Positions 16,485 to 25,178 of a DNA stretch of 64,000 bases are shown one piece after another. Source of the stretch: 66-474 sp039923855 (GTDB lineage: Bacteria > Pseudomonadota > Gammaproteobacteria > Xanthomonadales > Rhodanobacteraceae); assembly GCA_039923855.1 (NCBI GenBank), contig JBDTBW010000085.1, positions 8,581-72,580 of the forward strand, written 5' to 3'. Numbering within the stretch: position 1 is the stretch's first letter; every line of letters starts with the position of its first letter. The notes under the pieces are model-generated. The model had not been told where the DNA came from and ran no database searches. It saw only the letters and a program-made list of their open reading frames with translations. Position numbers and translations under genes: made by a program.

Positions 16485-17801
16485 TCAAACGAGCGTCGCT
16501 TCCAGATCATGCGCATCCGCGCCGATGATCCGAGCCTGCGCGAATTGTCCCGGTTTCAGCAATTGCCCGTCGGCGATGCGCACCACGCCATCGATCCCGG
16601 GCGCGTCGGCCATCGAGCGGGCGATCGCACCATCGTCGTTCACTTCATCCACCAACACGGTCATCGTTTGCCCGATCTTGCGTTGCAATTTCGCGGCGGA
16701 AATCTCCGACTGCACTTCCATGAAGCGTTCCAACCGGTCTTCCTTCAGTTCTTCCGGAACCGGATCGGGAAGTTCGTTGGCGCGCGCGCCCTCCACCGGC
16801 GAATAGACGAACGCACCAACGCGATCGAGCTGGGCTTCCCGCAGGAAGTCCAGCAGCGATTCGAACTCGGCATCCGTTTCGCCGGGGAATCCGGCGATGA
16901 AAGTGCTGCGGATCGTCAATTCCGGACAAGTCTTGCGCCACGCCTGGATGCGCTCCAGCGTTTTCTCCGCGTGCGCCGGACGTTTCATCAATTTGAGAAT
17001 GCGCGGACTGGCGTGCTGAAACGGGATGTCCAGATATGGCAGGATTTTCCCCTTCGCCATCAGCGGGATGACTTCATCGACGTGCGGGTATGGATAAACG
17101 TAATGCAAGCGCACCCACGCGCCAAGTTGCGACAATCCCTCGCACAGCCCGGTCATGCGCGTGCGATAGGGCTTGCCACGCCATTCCCGCGCGGCGTATT
17201 TCAGATCGACGCCGTAGGCGCTGGTGTCCTGCGAGATTACCAATAGTTCCTTGACGCCGCCGCGCAACAGTTTTTCCGCCTCGATCAATACCTCGTCGAT
17301 CGGGCGCGACACCAGATCGCCGCGCATCGACGGAATAATGCAGAACGTGCAGCGATGATTGCAGCCCTCGGAAATCTTCAAATACGCGTAGTGTTTTGGC
17401 GTGAGTTTGACCCCGGTGTCGGGTGCCAGGTTCACGAACGGATCGTGCACCGGCGGCAGCGCCGCGTGCACCGCGCGCATCACGCTCGAATAATCCTGCG
17501 GTCCGGTGATCGCAAGAACGTCGGGATAAGCTTCGCGGATCAGTTCCGCGCGCTTGCCGAGACAGCCGGTGACGATCACCTTGCCGTTTTCGTGCAGCGC
17601 CTCGCCGATCGCGTCCAGCGATTCCTGCACCGCCGCGTCGATGAAGCCGCAGGTGTTGACCACCACCGCGTCGGCCGCGCCGTAACTGGGCACGATTTCA
17701 TAACCCTCGACCTTCAACTGGGTGAGGATGCGCTCGGAATCGACCAGCGCCTTGGGGCAGCCCAGGCTCACGAAACCGATTTTGGGGTTGGCGTTGGGCA
17801 T
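16485..17801 (-). CDS. rimO: Ribosomal protein S12 methylthiotransferase
   Basis: RimO adds a methylthio group to Asp89 of ribosomal protein S12. The UPF0004 N-terminal domain has cluster-binding cysteines (GCPKALVD, NTCGF, GCLGKR). The radical-SAM CxxxCxxC is in EGCNHRCTFCIIPSMRG, and a C-terminal TRAM domain is present. The 438-aa length is normal. The start MPNANPKIGFVSLGCPK fits the family and distinguishes it from MiaB. Confidence 0.96.
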   Translation of the reverse strand: MPNANPKIGFVSLGCPKALVDSERILTQLKVEGYEIVPSYGAADAVVVNTCGFIDAAVQESLDAIGEALHENGKVIVTGCLGKRAELIREAYPDVLAITGPQDYSSVMRAVHAALPPVHDPFVNLAPDTGVKLTPKHYAYLKISEGCNHRCTFCIIPSMRGDLVSRPIDEVLIEAEKLLRGGVKELLVISQDTSAYGVDLKYAAREWRGKPYRTRMTGLCEGLSQLGAWVRLHYVYPYPHVDEVIPLMAKGKILPYLDIPFQHASPRILKLMKRPAHAEKTLERIQAWRKTCPELTIRSTFIAGFPGETDAEFESLLDFLREAQLDRVGAFVYSPVEGARANELPDPVPEELKEDRLERFMEVQSEISAAKLQRKIGQTMTVLVDEVNDDGAIARSMADAPGIDGVVRIADGQLLKPGQFAQARIIGADAHDLEATLV

Positions 17802-17911
17802 GTTTCGAGCGCGGCAAAGCGCGCAATTGTAGCGGGCGGTAGCGGTCCGCGGTTGACTTGCTGCGCCACCGGCCTACGCTGCCCGGATATCAGCAGACAA
17901 GGAGCCATGCC

Positions 17912-18589
17912 ATGGCCGAATCGATCCGCTTGAACACCGCCGGCATGCAATGCATCGGCGCATATCTGGCCACGCCAACAGGGAGCCCGAAGGGCGGCAT
18001 CGTGGTGGTGCAGGAGATCTTCGGCATCAACCCGCACATCCGCAGCGTCGCCGATCGCTTTGCGGACGCCGGCTACACCGCGATCGCACCGGTCTTCTTC
18101 GATCATATCGAGGAAGGCGTCGAACTTGCCTACGACGAGGGTTCATTTGCAAAAGCGCGCGAATTGACCGGCCAGGTCGGCATGGCCCGCGCGATCGAGG
18201 ATGTCGCGAGCGCGGCGGAAGCGATCGCGTCGAGCGGAAAGATCGGCGTGGTGGGTTTCTGCTGGGGCGGCAGCGTCGCGCTGCTGGCCGCGCAGCGGCT
18301 GGGTTTGCCGGCGGTGAGTTATTATGGCGCGCGCAACACGGCGTATCTCGACCAACCGTTGCAAGCGCCGGTGATTTTCCATATCGGCGGCGCCGATCCG
18401 TCGATTCCGCCGGAGGCGATCCAGAAACATCGCGCGGCATATCCGAACGCACCGATCTACGTTTATGCAGGCGCCGGCCATGCCTTCAACCGCGATGTCG
18501 ATCCGTCGCATTACGATGAAGCCGCCGCCAAGCTCGCGTGGCAACGAACGCTCGCATTCTTCGACCAGCAGCTCGCGCACGACGCATGA
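17912..18589 (+). CDS. Dienelactone hydrolase family protein
   Basis: A 225-aa alpha/beta hydrolase with the triad Cys117 (GFCWGGS), Asp162 (GADPSIP) and His190 (GAGHAFN), the Cys variant typical of dienelactone hydrolases. Start at 17912 follows AAGGAG with good spacing. It ends in an ATGA overlap with the HIT gene and heads the run that continues into the pyroglutamate genes. The substrate is not evident: family members open lactones or act on other esters. A link to 5-oxoproline (a lactam) is tempting but only inference. Confidence 0.9.
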   Translation: MAESIRLNTAGMQCIGAYLATPTGSPKGGIVVVQEIFGINPHIRSVADRFADAGYTAIAPVFFDHIEEGVELAYDEGSFAKARELTGQVGMARAIEDVASAAEAIASSGKIGVVGFCWGGSVALLAAQRLGLPAVSYYGARNTAYLDQPLQAPVIFHIGGADPSIPPEAIQKHRAAYPNAPIYVYAGAGHAFNRDVDPSHYDEAAAKLAWQRTLAFFDQQLAHDA

Positions 18590-19044
18590 GTCACGATAAC
18601 GACGCCGGTTTCAGGCTCGATCCGCGTCTCGCGGCAACCACAGCGTTCGTCGCAGACTGGGAATTGTCGCGCGCCTTGCTGATGGACGATGCGCGCTTTC
18701 CGTGGTTGATCCTGGTGCCGCGTCGCGCGGGTTTGGTCGAACTCGACGATTTGCGCGGCGACGACCAAGCCACACTGCTGCGCGAAATCAACCGCGCGAT
18801 GGCGCTGCTGCGCGCGATGGCACCTTGCGACAAGCTCAACATCGGCGCGCTCGGCAATCTGGTGCGGCAATTGCATGCGCATATCGTCGCGCGCAGCGTC
18901 GGCGACGCCGCGTGGCCCGGACCGGTGTGGGGCTCAGGTGCCCCGCGGCGCTACGAGCCGGTCGCGCGCGATGCGCTGATCGAACGTCTGCGCTCGACGA
19001 TTCCATCCGAAGCTCCGGGCATCCCGTTTCACCAGCCGACGTGA
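18586..19044 (+). CDS. HIT domain protein
   Basis: 152 aa, starting at the ATG that overlaps the dienelactone hydrolase stop (ATGA). The histidine-triad motif reads QLHAHIVAR, a degenerate HxHxH form found in proteobacterial HIT proteins that lack the first His. The WELSRALLMDDARFPWLILVPRR segment is typical of the same subgroup. Such proteins are nucleotide hydrolases or transferases of unclear physiological role. It overlaps pxpB by GTGA, so it is embedded in the operon. Confidence 0.88.
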   Translation: MSHDNDAGFRLDPRLAATTAFVADWELSRALLMDDARFPWLILVPRRAGLVELDDLRGDDQATLLREINRAMALLRAMAPCDKLNIGALGNLVRQLHAHIVARSVGDAAWPGPVWGSGAPRRYEPVARDALIERLRSTIPSEAPGIPFHQPT

Positions 19045-19805
19045 TCGCGGACTTCACCGCCGAGCCGCTGGCCGAGGACGCGCTGCTGCTGCGCTTCGGC
19101 GATGGCATCGGCGTAACGATCAATGCGCTAGTGCACGATGCCGCGACACGCTTGCGCGCGGCGGGCCTGCCGGGCGTGAGCGACATCGCGCCGGCTTACG
19201 CCAGCCTGCTGCTGCGTTTCGATCCGCTGGTGTGGAACGATCCGCGGGAACCTGCGGAAATGCCGCACGCGCGTCTGCTCGCAGCGGTGCGGCAGGTGTT
19301 GCGCGATGCGCACGGCTTCGAATCTTCGAACGCGGAACCCACCCGCATCGTCGAGATCCCGGTTTGCTACGGCGGCGAATCCGGCGCCGATCTGGAAGCC
19401 GTCGCGGCCCACGCGCGACTCGATATCGCGCAAGTCATCGCACGCCACGCCGCGGCCGAATACACGGTCGCGATGCTCGGTTTCGCGCCGGGCTTTCCGT
19501 ATCTGCTCGGCCTCGATCCCGCGTTGCACGCGCCGCGCCGCGCAACCCCGCGCAACCGTGTGCCGGCAGGTTCAGTCGCGATCGGCGGCGCGCAGACCGG
19601 CATCTACCCGCGCGAATTGCCGGGCGGCTGGAATCTGATCGGACGCACGTCGCTGGTGTTGTTCGACGCGCGACGGGATCCCTCGTGTCTGCTCGCGCCC
19701 GGCATGCGCGTGCGCTTCCGCGCCATAGATGCAGGTGAGTCAACGGGACTCGTTGAGAAGTGCGGAGAAGGACAGCCGCTTTTTGATCCTCGCGATCAGG
19801 GATGA
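19041..19805 (+). CDS. pxpB: 5-oxoprolinase subunit PxpB (KipI family)
   Basis: PxpB, PxpC and PxpA together hydrolyse 5-oxoproline (pyroglutamate) to glutamate using ATP. Start is a GTG sharing four bases with the HIT stop; an upstream open frame is the shadow of that gene. The 254-aa protein has the KipI-type signature in AMLGFAPGFPYLLGLDP and PRNRVPAGSVAIGG-QTGIYP. It ends in an ATGA overlap with pxpC, as expected for subunits made in fixed ratio. Confidence 0.93.
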   Translation: MIADFTAEPLAEDALLLRFGDGIGVTINALVHDAATRLRAAGLPGVSDIAPAYASLLLRFDPLVWNDPREPAEMPHARLLAAVRQVLRDAHGFESSNAEPTRIVEIPVCYGGESGADLEAVAAHARLDIAQVIARHAAAEYTVAMLGFAPGFPYLLGLDPALHAPRRATPRNRVPAGSVAIGGAQTGIYPRELPGGWNLIGRTSLVLFDARRDPSCLLAPGMRVRFRAIDAGESTGLVEKCGEGQPLFDPRDQG

Positions 19806-20815
19806 TCGCAAAGGTGACCATCGAAGTCATCAAAAACGGTTTGCTGACAACGCCACAGGATTTGGGCCGCGCAGGTTACACGCATCTCGGCATCGGCCGC
19901 GCCGGCGCGTTCGACCTGCCCGCGCTGAGGATTGCCAACGCCTTGTCAGGCAATTATGTCGACGACTGCGCATTGGAAATCACCCTGCTCGGACCGACGC
20001 TGCGTTTTCATCGCGATGCGCATATCGCGATGACCGGAGCGTCGGCGCCGATGCACATCGACGGCATCGAGCAACCGATGTGGTCGCCGTGTTTTGTCAC
20101 GGCAGGATCGCTCTTGACGATCGGCGCGATGCGCAGCGGTTGCCGTGCCTATCTCGCCGTACGCGGCGGTTTCGCTTTCGAACCGGTGCTCGGCAGCCGC
20201 AGCCTCGATGTCAACGCGGCGCTGGGGCCGCTCGATAACCGCGCACTGCGCGCGGGCGATGTGCTGCAGGTCGGAAATGCTGGAGGTCCGAAACTTGCCA
20301 GGAAAGCCGGGCAACGCGTTACCGCGACGGAGCCGCAACACTGGTGCGTCGACCCGCATTCGTGGTTTGATCCGGATTCCCGGCATCATCTGCGTCTGCT
20401 CCCGGGCAGACACTTCGACCAGCTGGATGCATCTTCGCGCGCGGCCTTGTTCGCGGAACCTTTCCGTGTCGCAAACGATTCCAACCGCGTCGGCGTGCGC
20501 CTGGAAGGGCCGCGGCTGTCGTTGTCCGAACCCGTCGAAACGATCAGCGAGGGCTGCGTGGCGGGGACCTTGCAGTTGCCACCGTCGGGCCAACCTATCG
20601 CGCTTGGCGTCGAACATCCGGTCAGCGGCGGTTATCCGCATATCGGCCAGATCATCTCAGTCGATCTGCCGATTCTCGCGCAACGGCGGCCCGGCGATGC
20701 GCTACGCTTCGTGCCGTGTTCATTGGACGAAGCGTTGCGCCTCCTGCACAAACGCGAACGGCAGTTGCACGATATGGAAAATGCCATTCAACAACGGCTC
20801 GTCGAAAATATTTGA
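19802..20815 (+). CDS. pxpC: 5-oxoprolinase subunit PxpC (KipA/biotin-carboxyltransferase-like family)
   Basis: 337 aa with the family motifs TTPQDLGRAGYTHLGI near the N-terminus, MTGASAPMHIDG, VRGGF and ISEGCVAGTLQLPPSGQPI. The ATG overlaps the pxpB stop. PxpC has a carboxyltransferase-like fold and acts with PxpB in ATP-dependent 5-oxoproline hydrolysis. A 159-bp gap holding a repeat separates it from pxpA, the only substantial break in the pxp cluster. Confidence 0.93.
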   Translation: MIAKVTIEVIKNGLLTTPQDLGRAGYTHLGIGRAGAFDLPALRIANALSGNYVDDCALEITLLGPTLRFHRDAHIAMTGASAPMHIDGIEQPMWSPCFVTAGSLLTIGAMRSGCRAYLAVRGGFAFEPVLGSRSLDVNAALGPLDNRALRAGDVLQVGNAGGPKLARKAGQRVTATEPQHWCVDPHSWFDPDSRHHLRLLPGRHFDQLDASSRAALFAEPFRVANDSNRVGVRLEGPRLSLSEPVETISEGCVAGTLQLPPSGQPIALGVEHPVSGGYPHIGQIISVDLPILAQRRPGDALRFVPCSLDEALRLLHKRERQLHDMENAIQQRLVENI

Positions 20816-20816
20816 G

Positions 20817-20931
20817 TCGTCATCCAGGGACCATCCCCGGCTTTATCGGGTTGGAGCCCGGAATCCAGCGCCTTCGTTCTTTTTCATCAAGAGCCAAGTC
20901 ACTGGATTCCCGCCTTTGCGGTAATGACGGC
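20817..20931. repeat. Intergenic repeat between pxpC and pxpA
   Basis: A ~115-bp element whose outer ends are short inverted motifs (GTCGTCAT at the left, ATGACG at the right). Inner motifs CCCGGAATCCAG and CTGGATTCCCG are also inverted (GGAATCCAG/CTGGATTCC, 9 bp). Elements of this type recur between genes in many Lysobacterales genomes. This is a different family from the CTCTCCC composites. Confidence 0.65.
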
Positions 20932-20974
20932 ATTATTGTTGCGCCTTTCCGACTCCTGATCCCCTCATTTATCC

Positions 20975-21742
20975 GTGTCAAAAACAATCGACATCAACGC
21001 GGATCTCGGCGAATCGTTCGGCGCGTGGCGCATGGGCGATGATGCTGCAGTGATGTCGCACATCAGTTCGGCGAATATCGCGTGCGGTTTTCATGCCGGC
21101 GATCCCGGGGTGATGCGCCGCACCGTCGCGCTGGCGATGAAACATGGCGTGGCGATCGGCGCGCATCCTTCGCTGCCGGATTTGCAGGGTTTCGGCCGCC
21201 GCGAAATGCGCGTCACACCGGATGAGGCCTATGCGCTGACGCTGTACCAGATCGGCGCGCTCGCCGGCATTGAGCGCGCGAGCGGCCTGAAGCCGCACCA
21301 CGTCAAACCGCACGGCGCCTTGTACAACATGGCCGCGCGCGATCGCGGCTTGGCCGATGCGATCGCGCATGCGGTAAATGATTTCGATACGCACCTGATA
21401 CTCGTCGGACTGGCCGGCGGCGCGTTGATCGAGGCGGGACACGACGCCGGCCTCGTCGTGGCGCGCGAAGCTTTCTGCGACCGTCGTTATCGCGCCGACG
21501 GCTCGCTCGCGCCGCGTTCCGAACCCGGCGCGGTGATCGAGAACATCGATGCCGTGATCGAACAAGCCTTGTCGATCGTCATGCACGACGAAGCCACGGC
21601 GACCGATGGAACACGCGTGCACATCGAAGCCGACACCCTGTGCGTGCACGGCGATCGGCCCAATGCGGGCGAATTTGCGCAACGTTTACGCGCGGCGCTG
21701 GAAGACGCGGGACTGCGCGTCGCCGCACTGGAGCCGCGTTGA
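20975..21742 (+). CDS. pxpA: 5-oxoprolinase subunit PxpA (LamB/YcsF family)
   Basis: PxpA is the third subunit of prokaryotic 5-oxoprolinase. The GTG start gives SKTIDINADLGESFG, the invariant family N-terminus; the motifs IACGFHAGDP, GAHPSLPD and VKPHGALYN are present. The length is 255 aa. The stop overlaps the DUF969 start by TGATG, so the downstream membrane proteins are probably translated together with it. Confidence 0.95.
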   Translation: MSKTIDINADLGESFGAWRMGDDAAVMSHISSANIACGFHAGDPGVMRRTVALAMKHGVAIGAHPSLPDLQGFGRREMRVTPDEAYALTLYQIGALAGIERASGLKPHHVKPHGALYNMAARDRGLADAIAHAVNDFDTHLILVGLAGGALIEAGHDAGLVVAREAFCDRRYRADGSLAPRSEPGAVIENIDAVIEQALSIVMHDEATATDGTRVHIEADTLCVHGDRPNAGEFAQRLRAALEDAGLRVAALEPR

Positions 21743-22440
21743 TGCATTGGCTGCCGCTGCTCGGCGTGCTGGTGGTGGTGATCGGTTTTGCGCTGCGTTT
21801 CAATCCGGTGCCGGTGGTGGTCGCGGCCGGCGTGGTCAGTGGACTCGCGGCCGGCAAATCGCCGGGTGAAATCCTGGGCCTGCTCGGCGCAAGCTTTGTT
21901 TCCGAACGCTCGCTGCTGCTGTTCGCGTTGACGCTGCCGGCGATCGGCGTGCTGGAGCGCGCCGGCCTGCGCGAACACGCCCGCAACTGGATCGCGGCGC
22001 TGCGCGGGCTCACGCTGTCACGATTGTTGCTGGCTTATCTCGGCCTGCGTCAAATCCTGTCGATGTTGGGTCTGAACAATGTCGCGGGACAGGCGCAAAC
22101 CGTCCGCCCGTTGCTGGCGCCGATGGCGGAAGGCGCGGCAGAAAAGCGAGGCGCATCACTCGAAGAGAACGAACGCAACCAACTACGCGCATTCTGCGCG
22201 GCGACCGACAACATCGGCTTGTTCTTCGGCGAGGACGTGTTCATCGCGCTGGGCGCGGTGCTGTTGATCCAGGGTTTCTATGCGCAGCACGGCATCGTGC
22301 TCGAGCCTTTGCGGATCGCATTGTGGGCGCTGCCGACCGCGATCGCCGCGTTCCTGATCCACGGGGTTCGCATCGTGCTGTTTTCGCGACACATCGCGCG
22401 CGCGCCGCAAGTCGCCCGCACCGGCGCGGCGAGCGACTGA
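21742..22440 (+). CDS. DUF969 membrane protein, putative pyroglutamate-cluster permease subunit
   Basis: 232 aa with about six hydrophobic segments, starting MHWLPLLGVLVVVIGFALRF. The conserved-looking LGLRQILSMLGLNNVAGQAQTV and the acidic DNIGLFFGEDVF motif are in the middle. Start and stop both overlap neighbours by TGATG. DUF969 and DUF979 almost always occur together and are often linked to pxpABC and pcp, so a two-part transporter for pyroglutamate or its peptides is a reasonable hypothesis. Transport has not been shown by anything visible here. Confidence 0.88.
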   Translation: MHWLPLLGVLVVVIGFALRFNPVPVVVAAGVVSGLAAGKSPGEILGLLGASFVSERSLLLFALTLPAIGVLERAGLREHARNWIAALRGLTLSRLLLAYLGLRQILSMLGLNNVAGQAQTVRPLLAPMAEGAAEKRGASLEENERNQLRAFCAATDNIGLFFGEDVFIALGAVLLIQGFYAQHGIVLEPLRIALWALPTAIAAFLIHGVRIVLFSRHIARAPQVARTGAASD

Positions 22441-23405
22441 TGCTGAGGATCGAACATGCCTATTGGCTGCTGGCGATCTTTCTCGCCGGCGCGGCGTGGC
22501 TGAACCTGCGCGGTAGGCGTTGGAGTCATGCCGCGTTCTGGGCTGTGCTGGCCGCGCTGTTCGCGGCTGGCGATTTCATTCTTGCCAAGAGCAAATCACA
22601 TCATGATCTACCGGCGCAGCTCGCGGGTATCGGCGTGATCGCGCTGGCGGCGTTGTCGCCGCGCATGCATCGCGGGCATCTGCGCGAGCGCGACGAACAG
22701 GCGCGCGAGGTCGACGCGCGGCGCTTGCGCCACAAGCTGTTCGTGCCCGCGCTGCTGATCCCGCTGGTGACGATGCTGGTGGCGTTGTTCGGCGGTTACG
22801 CGGTGATCGACGGGATGCGCGTGTTCGCGAAACCGCAAATGACCCTGACCGGCCTGGCGCTCGCGTGCGTGGCCGCCTTGATCGCCGCGTTGTGGGTGAC
22901 ACGCGCCAAACCGGGTGCGGGCTTGATCGAAGGCCGCCGCCTGCTCGACACCCTGGGCTGGGCCGCATTGTTGCCATTGACGTTGGCCGCTCTGGGCGGC
23001 GTGTTCGCCGTGACCGGCGTGGGCGATGCGGTCGCGAGTCTGGTCGGCATGGCGATCCCGATCGACAATGCGCTCGCTTGCGTACTCGCGTATGGACTCG
23101 GCATGGTGTTGTTCACCGTCATCATGGGCAATGCATTCGCAGCGTTCCCGGTGTTGACCGCGGGCATCGGATTGCCGCTGCTGATCCATCTGCACGGCGC
23201 CAATCCCGCGATTCTGGGTTCACTCGGGATGCTGACCGGCTACTGTGGAACCCTGTTCACGCCGATGGCGGCGAACTTCAATATCGTGCCAGTGGCGCTG
23301 CTGGAACTGCCGAGGCAATCTTCCGTGATCCGCGCGCAATGGCCCACCGGCGCGGCATTGCTGATCGTCAATCTTGCACTGATGTACTTCCTGGTATTTA
23401 GATGA
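22440..23405 (+). CDS. DUF979 membrane protein, partner of DUF969
   Basis: 321 aa with roughly nine to ten hydrophobic segments; a basic, Arg-rich cytoplasmic loop lies near residues 75-100. The region DNALACVLAYGLGMVLFTVIMGNAFAAFPVLTAG is glycine-rich and resembles a transport core, and MLTGYCGTLFTPMAANFNI is strongly patterned. The ATG overlaps the DUF969 stop. It likely forms a complex with DUF969; substrate inferred only from neighbours. Confidence 0.88.
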   Translation: MLRIEHAYWLLAIFLAGAAWLNLRGRRWSHAAFWAVLAALFAAGDFILAKSKSHHDLPAQLAGIGVIALAALSPRMHRGHLRERDEQAREVDARRLRHKLFVPALLIPLVTMLVALFGGYAVIDGMRVFAKPQMTLTGLALACVAALIAALWVTRAKPGAGLIEGRRLLDTLGWAALLPLTLAALGGVFAVTGVGDAVASLVGMAIPIDNALACVLAYGLGMVLFTVIMGNAFAAFPVLTAGIGLPLLIHLHGANPAILGSLGMLTGYCGTLFTPMAANFNIVPVALLELPRQSSVIRAQWPTGAALLIVNLALMYFLVFR

Positions 23406-23437
23406 TTGAGACGTCGACCGTATTGGCGGTTTTTGAG

Positions 23438-23529
23438 CCCTCCCCTGCAAGGGGAGGGTTGTATGGGGATGGCTTCATTGGAAACCTTCAACCCCATCCC
23501 CATCCCGACCTTCCCCTTGAAGGGGAAGG
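23438..23529. repeat. CCTCCCC/GGGGAGG hairpin composite inside the pyroglutamate operon
   Basis: Hairpins 23438-23446/23450-23458 (9 bp, loop GCA) and 23509-23517/23521-23529 (9 bp, loop TGA) lie in the 175-bp gap between DUF979 and pcp. The inner arms carry inverted ATGGGGATGG and CCCCATCCCC. If pcp is in the same transcript these hairpins would sit between them. Confidence 0.8.
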
Positions 23530-23580
23530 AGCACAGCCGGCATTCCTGCTGCAATCGCGGAAGTGGATGGTAAGTCCGAA

Positions 23581-24237
23581 ATGATCGCGGCGACTACCGA
23601 CACCATACTACTGACCGGCTTCGCGCCTTTCGCGGGCGAGCGCGTCAATCCCTCGTGGCAAGCCGTGCGCGCGCTGGATGGCAAGCGCATCGCCAATCAC
23701 CGCGTCGTCGCGGTCGAGTTGCCGACTACGTTCGACCAAGCGCCGCGTGCGTTGCGAAAAGCGTTGCGCGAAGCACAACCAAAGCTCGCGATCGCGGTCG
23801 GTATGGCCGGCGGACGCGACGGCATCTCGCTGGAGCGGGTGGCGATCAACGTGATCGACGCGCGCATCCCGGATAACACCGGCAAGCAGCCCGTGGATTC
23901 TCCGGTGGTACGAAATGGTCCGGCCGCGTATTTTTCGACGCTGCCGATCAAAGCCGCGTTGCGCGAACTGCACAGGGCCGGCATCCGTGCGCATGTTTCG
24001 CAGACCGCGGGCACTTACGTCTGCAATCAGGTTTTCTACGTTCTTATGCACGCGGCGAAACGCCGCCGCGGGTTGCGCGCGGGCTTCGTGCACGTGCCGT
24101 ATCTGCCGGAACAGGCCGCGCGTCACGACGCGCCGGGCATGCCGCTGGACGAGATAACCCGCGCCCTGCGGATCGTGGTGCGCACCGCGTTGAAGACCCG
24201 CGCAGACCTGCATCTGGGCGCCGGCGCGGAGTCTTGA
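23581..24237 (+). CDS. pcp: Pyroglutamyl-peptidase I
   Basis: Pcp removes N-terminal pyroglutamate from peptides, the substrate that PxpABC would then open. Start MIAATTDTILLTGFAPFAGE is the family N-terminus. The catalytic triad is visible: Glu in ISLERVAINV, Cys in AGTYVCNQVFY and His in GFVHVPYLPEQ. At 218 aa the length is normal for C15 peptidases. It closes the plus-strand cluster; a GTTTGC/GCAAAC stem (24238-24256) follows immediately. Confidence 0.95.
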   Translation: MIAATTDTILLTGFAPFAGERVNPSWQAVRALDGKRIANHRVVAVELPTTFDQAPRALRKALREAQPKLAIAVGMAGGRDGISLERVAINVIDARIPDNTGKQPVDSPVVRNGPAAYFSTLPIKAALRELHRAGIRAHVSQTAGTYVCNQVFYVLMHAAKRRRGLRAGFVHVPYLPEQAARHDAPGMPLDEITRALRIVVRTALKTRADLHLGAGAES

Positions 24238-24256
24238 GTTTGCGCGGAATGCAAAC
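24238..24256 (+). terminator. Possible hairpin after pcp
   Basis: GTTTGC and GCAAAC form a 6-bp stem around a 7-nt loop directly after the pcp stop, in the convergent gap to the methyltransferase gene. There is no T-run, so a true intrinsic terminator is uncertain. Confidence 0.35.
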
Positions 24257-24279
24257 GGCGAACCGCTCGCGCGACGCGA

Positions 24280-25110
24280 TCAGCCGGGTTTGCGCCCGGA
24301 TATGACCGGCACATGCCAAACGGCATAAGCCGGTGGGGTTTCGATCGCCGCAATCATCGCATCGAAATCGGCCCGGACGTCCTCGCCGGAACGTCCGCTG
24401 GCGGCCGCCAGTGGTTGCGCATACCCGTCACGCCACGCGCGCATGATGCCCGCGAAGATCGCGCGCGGTACGCGCAGGGTATCGACGATGACGTAATCCA
24501 TCGCGATATCCTGATAGTGCGAAGCTTCCATGAGCGATGGCGTGTGCCGGCCGATCCGGCCGTCGCAGCCGATGCTGGTCAGGAACGCGATCGCGTTCGC
24601 GTTCCAGAACCGGTCGGGATCGCATCGCGCGCCAGCACCGGCAGGGAAGTGCAGCATGCCGTAATCCTCCGACAAGAGGTGCAGCCAACCGCCCGGTTTG
24701 AGGACACGGGTGATTTCCTTCAGCACTTCGGAAAAATCCGGCACCGCCTGCGACATGTGCCGGCACACCACCAGATCGAAACAGGCGTCGGCCTGGTCGA
24801 GCGCGAACGCATCGCCCTGCTCGTAATGGATGCGGTCGGCGAAGTCGGCGCTGTCCCGCCGCGCCAGCGCTAGATTCGAATCGAGGATGTCGATGCCGGT
24901 GACGCGGGCGCGCGGATACAGCGTGGCAACGCGGCGCGTGATCTCGCCGGTACCGCAGCCAAGATCGAGGATGCGCAGTTCACCGCCGAGCTCATAACGC
25001 TCGAACAATCGCCGTTCCTGCGGCCAGATGGCTTGCGCCTGATGCGCCAGATTGCGCACCATCGACTCATCGCCCATCTGGTCGGCTTGCGGATTGCGCT
25101 CGCGATTCAT
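24280..25110 (-). CDS. Class I SAM-dependent methyltransferase
   Basis: A Rossmann methyltransferase with motif I ILDLGCGTGEITRRVA, an acidic motif II end (VTGIDI), a QGDAF post-II motif and ITRVLKPGGWLHLL. It resembles UbiE/trans-aconitate-type enzymes; the substrate is not evident. The ATG at 25110 (MNRERNPQADQ) is chosen, but a TTG at 25170 preceded by GAGG would add 20 residues. It is convergent with pcp and 68 nt from the upstream lipoprotein gene. Confidence 0.85.
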   Translation of the reverse strand: MNRERNPQADQMGDESMVRNLAHQAQAIWPQERRLFERYELGGELRILDLGCGTGEITRRVATLYPRARVTGIDILDSNLALARRDSADFADRIHYEQGDAFALDQADACFDLVVCRHMSQAVPDFSEVLKEITRVLKPGGWLHLLSEDYGMLHFPAGAGARCDPDRFWNANAIAFLTSIGCDGRIGRHTPSLMEASHYQDIAMDYVIVDTLRVPRAIFAGIMRAWRDGYAQPLAAASGRSGEDVRADFDAMIAAIETPPAYAVWHVPVISGRKPG

Positions 25111-25178
25111 GCGGTCATGCCCGAGTTGATGCGCGCGCCAACCAGGTTGGTGGCGCGTGGCGATGCACAATCGAATCC

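Noticed and set aside
18702..19040. Upstream extension of the pxpB frame
   Set aside because: It is the shadow of the HIT gene; the GTG at 19041 gives the normal KipI length and a GTGA overlap.
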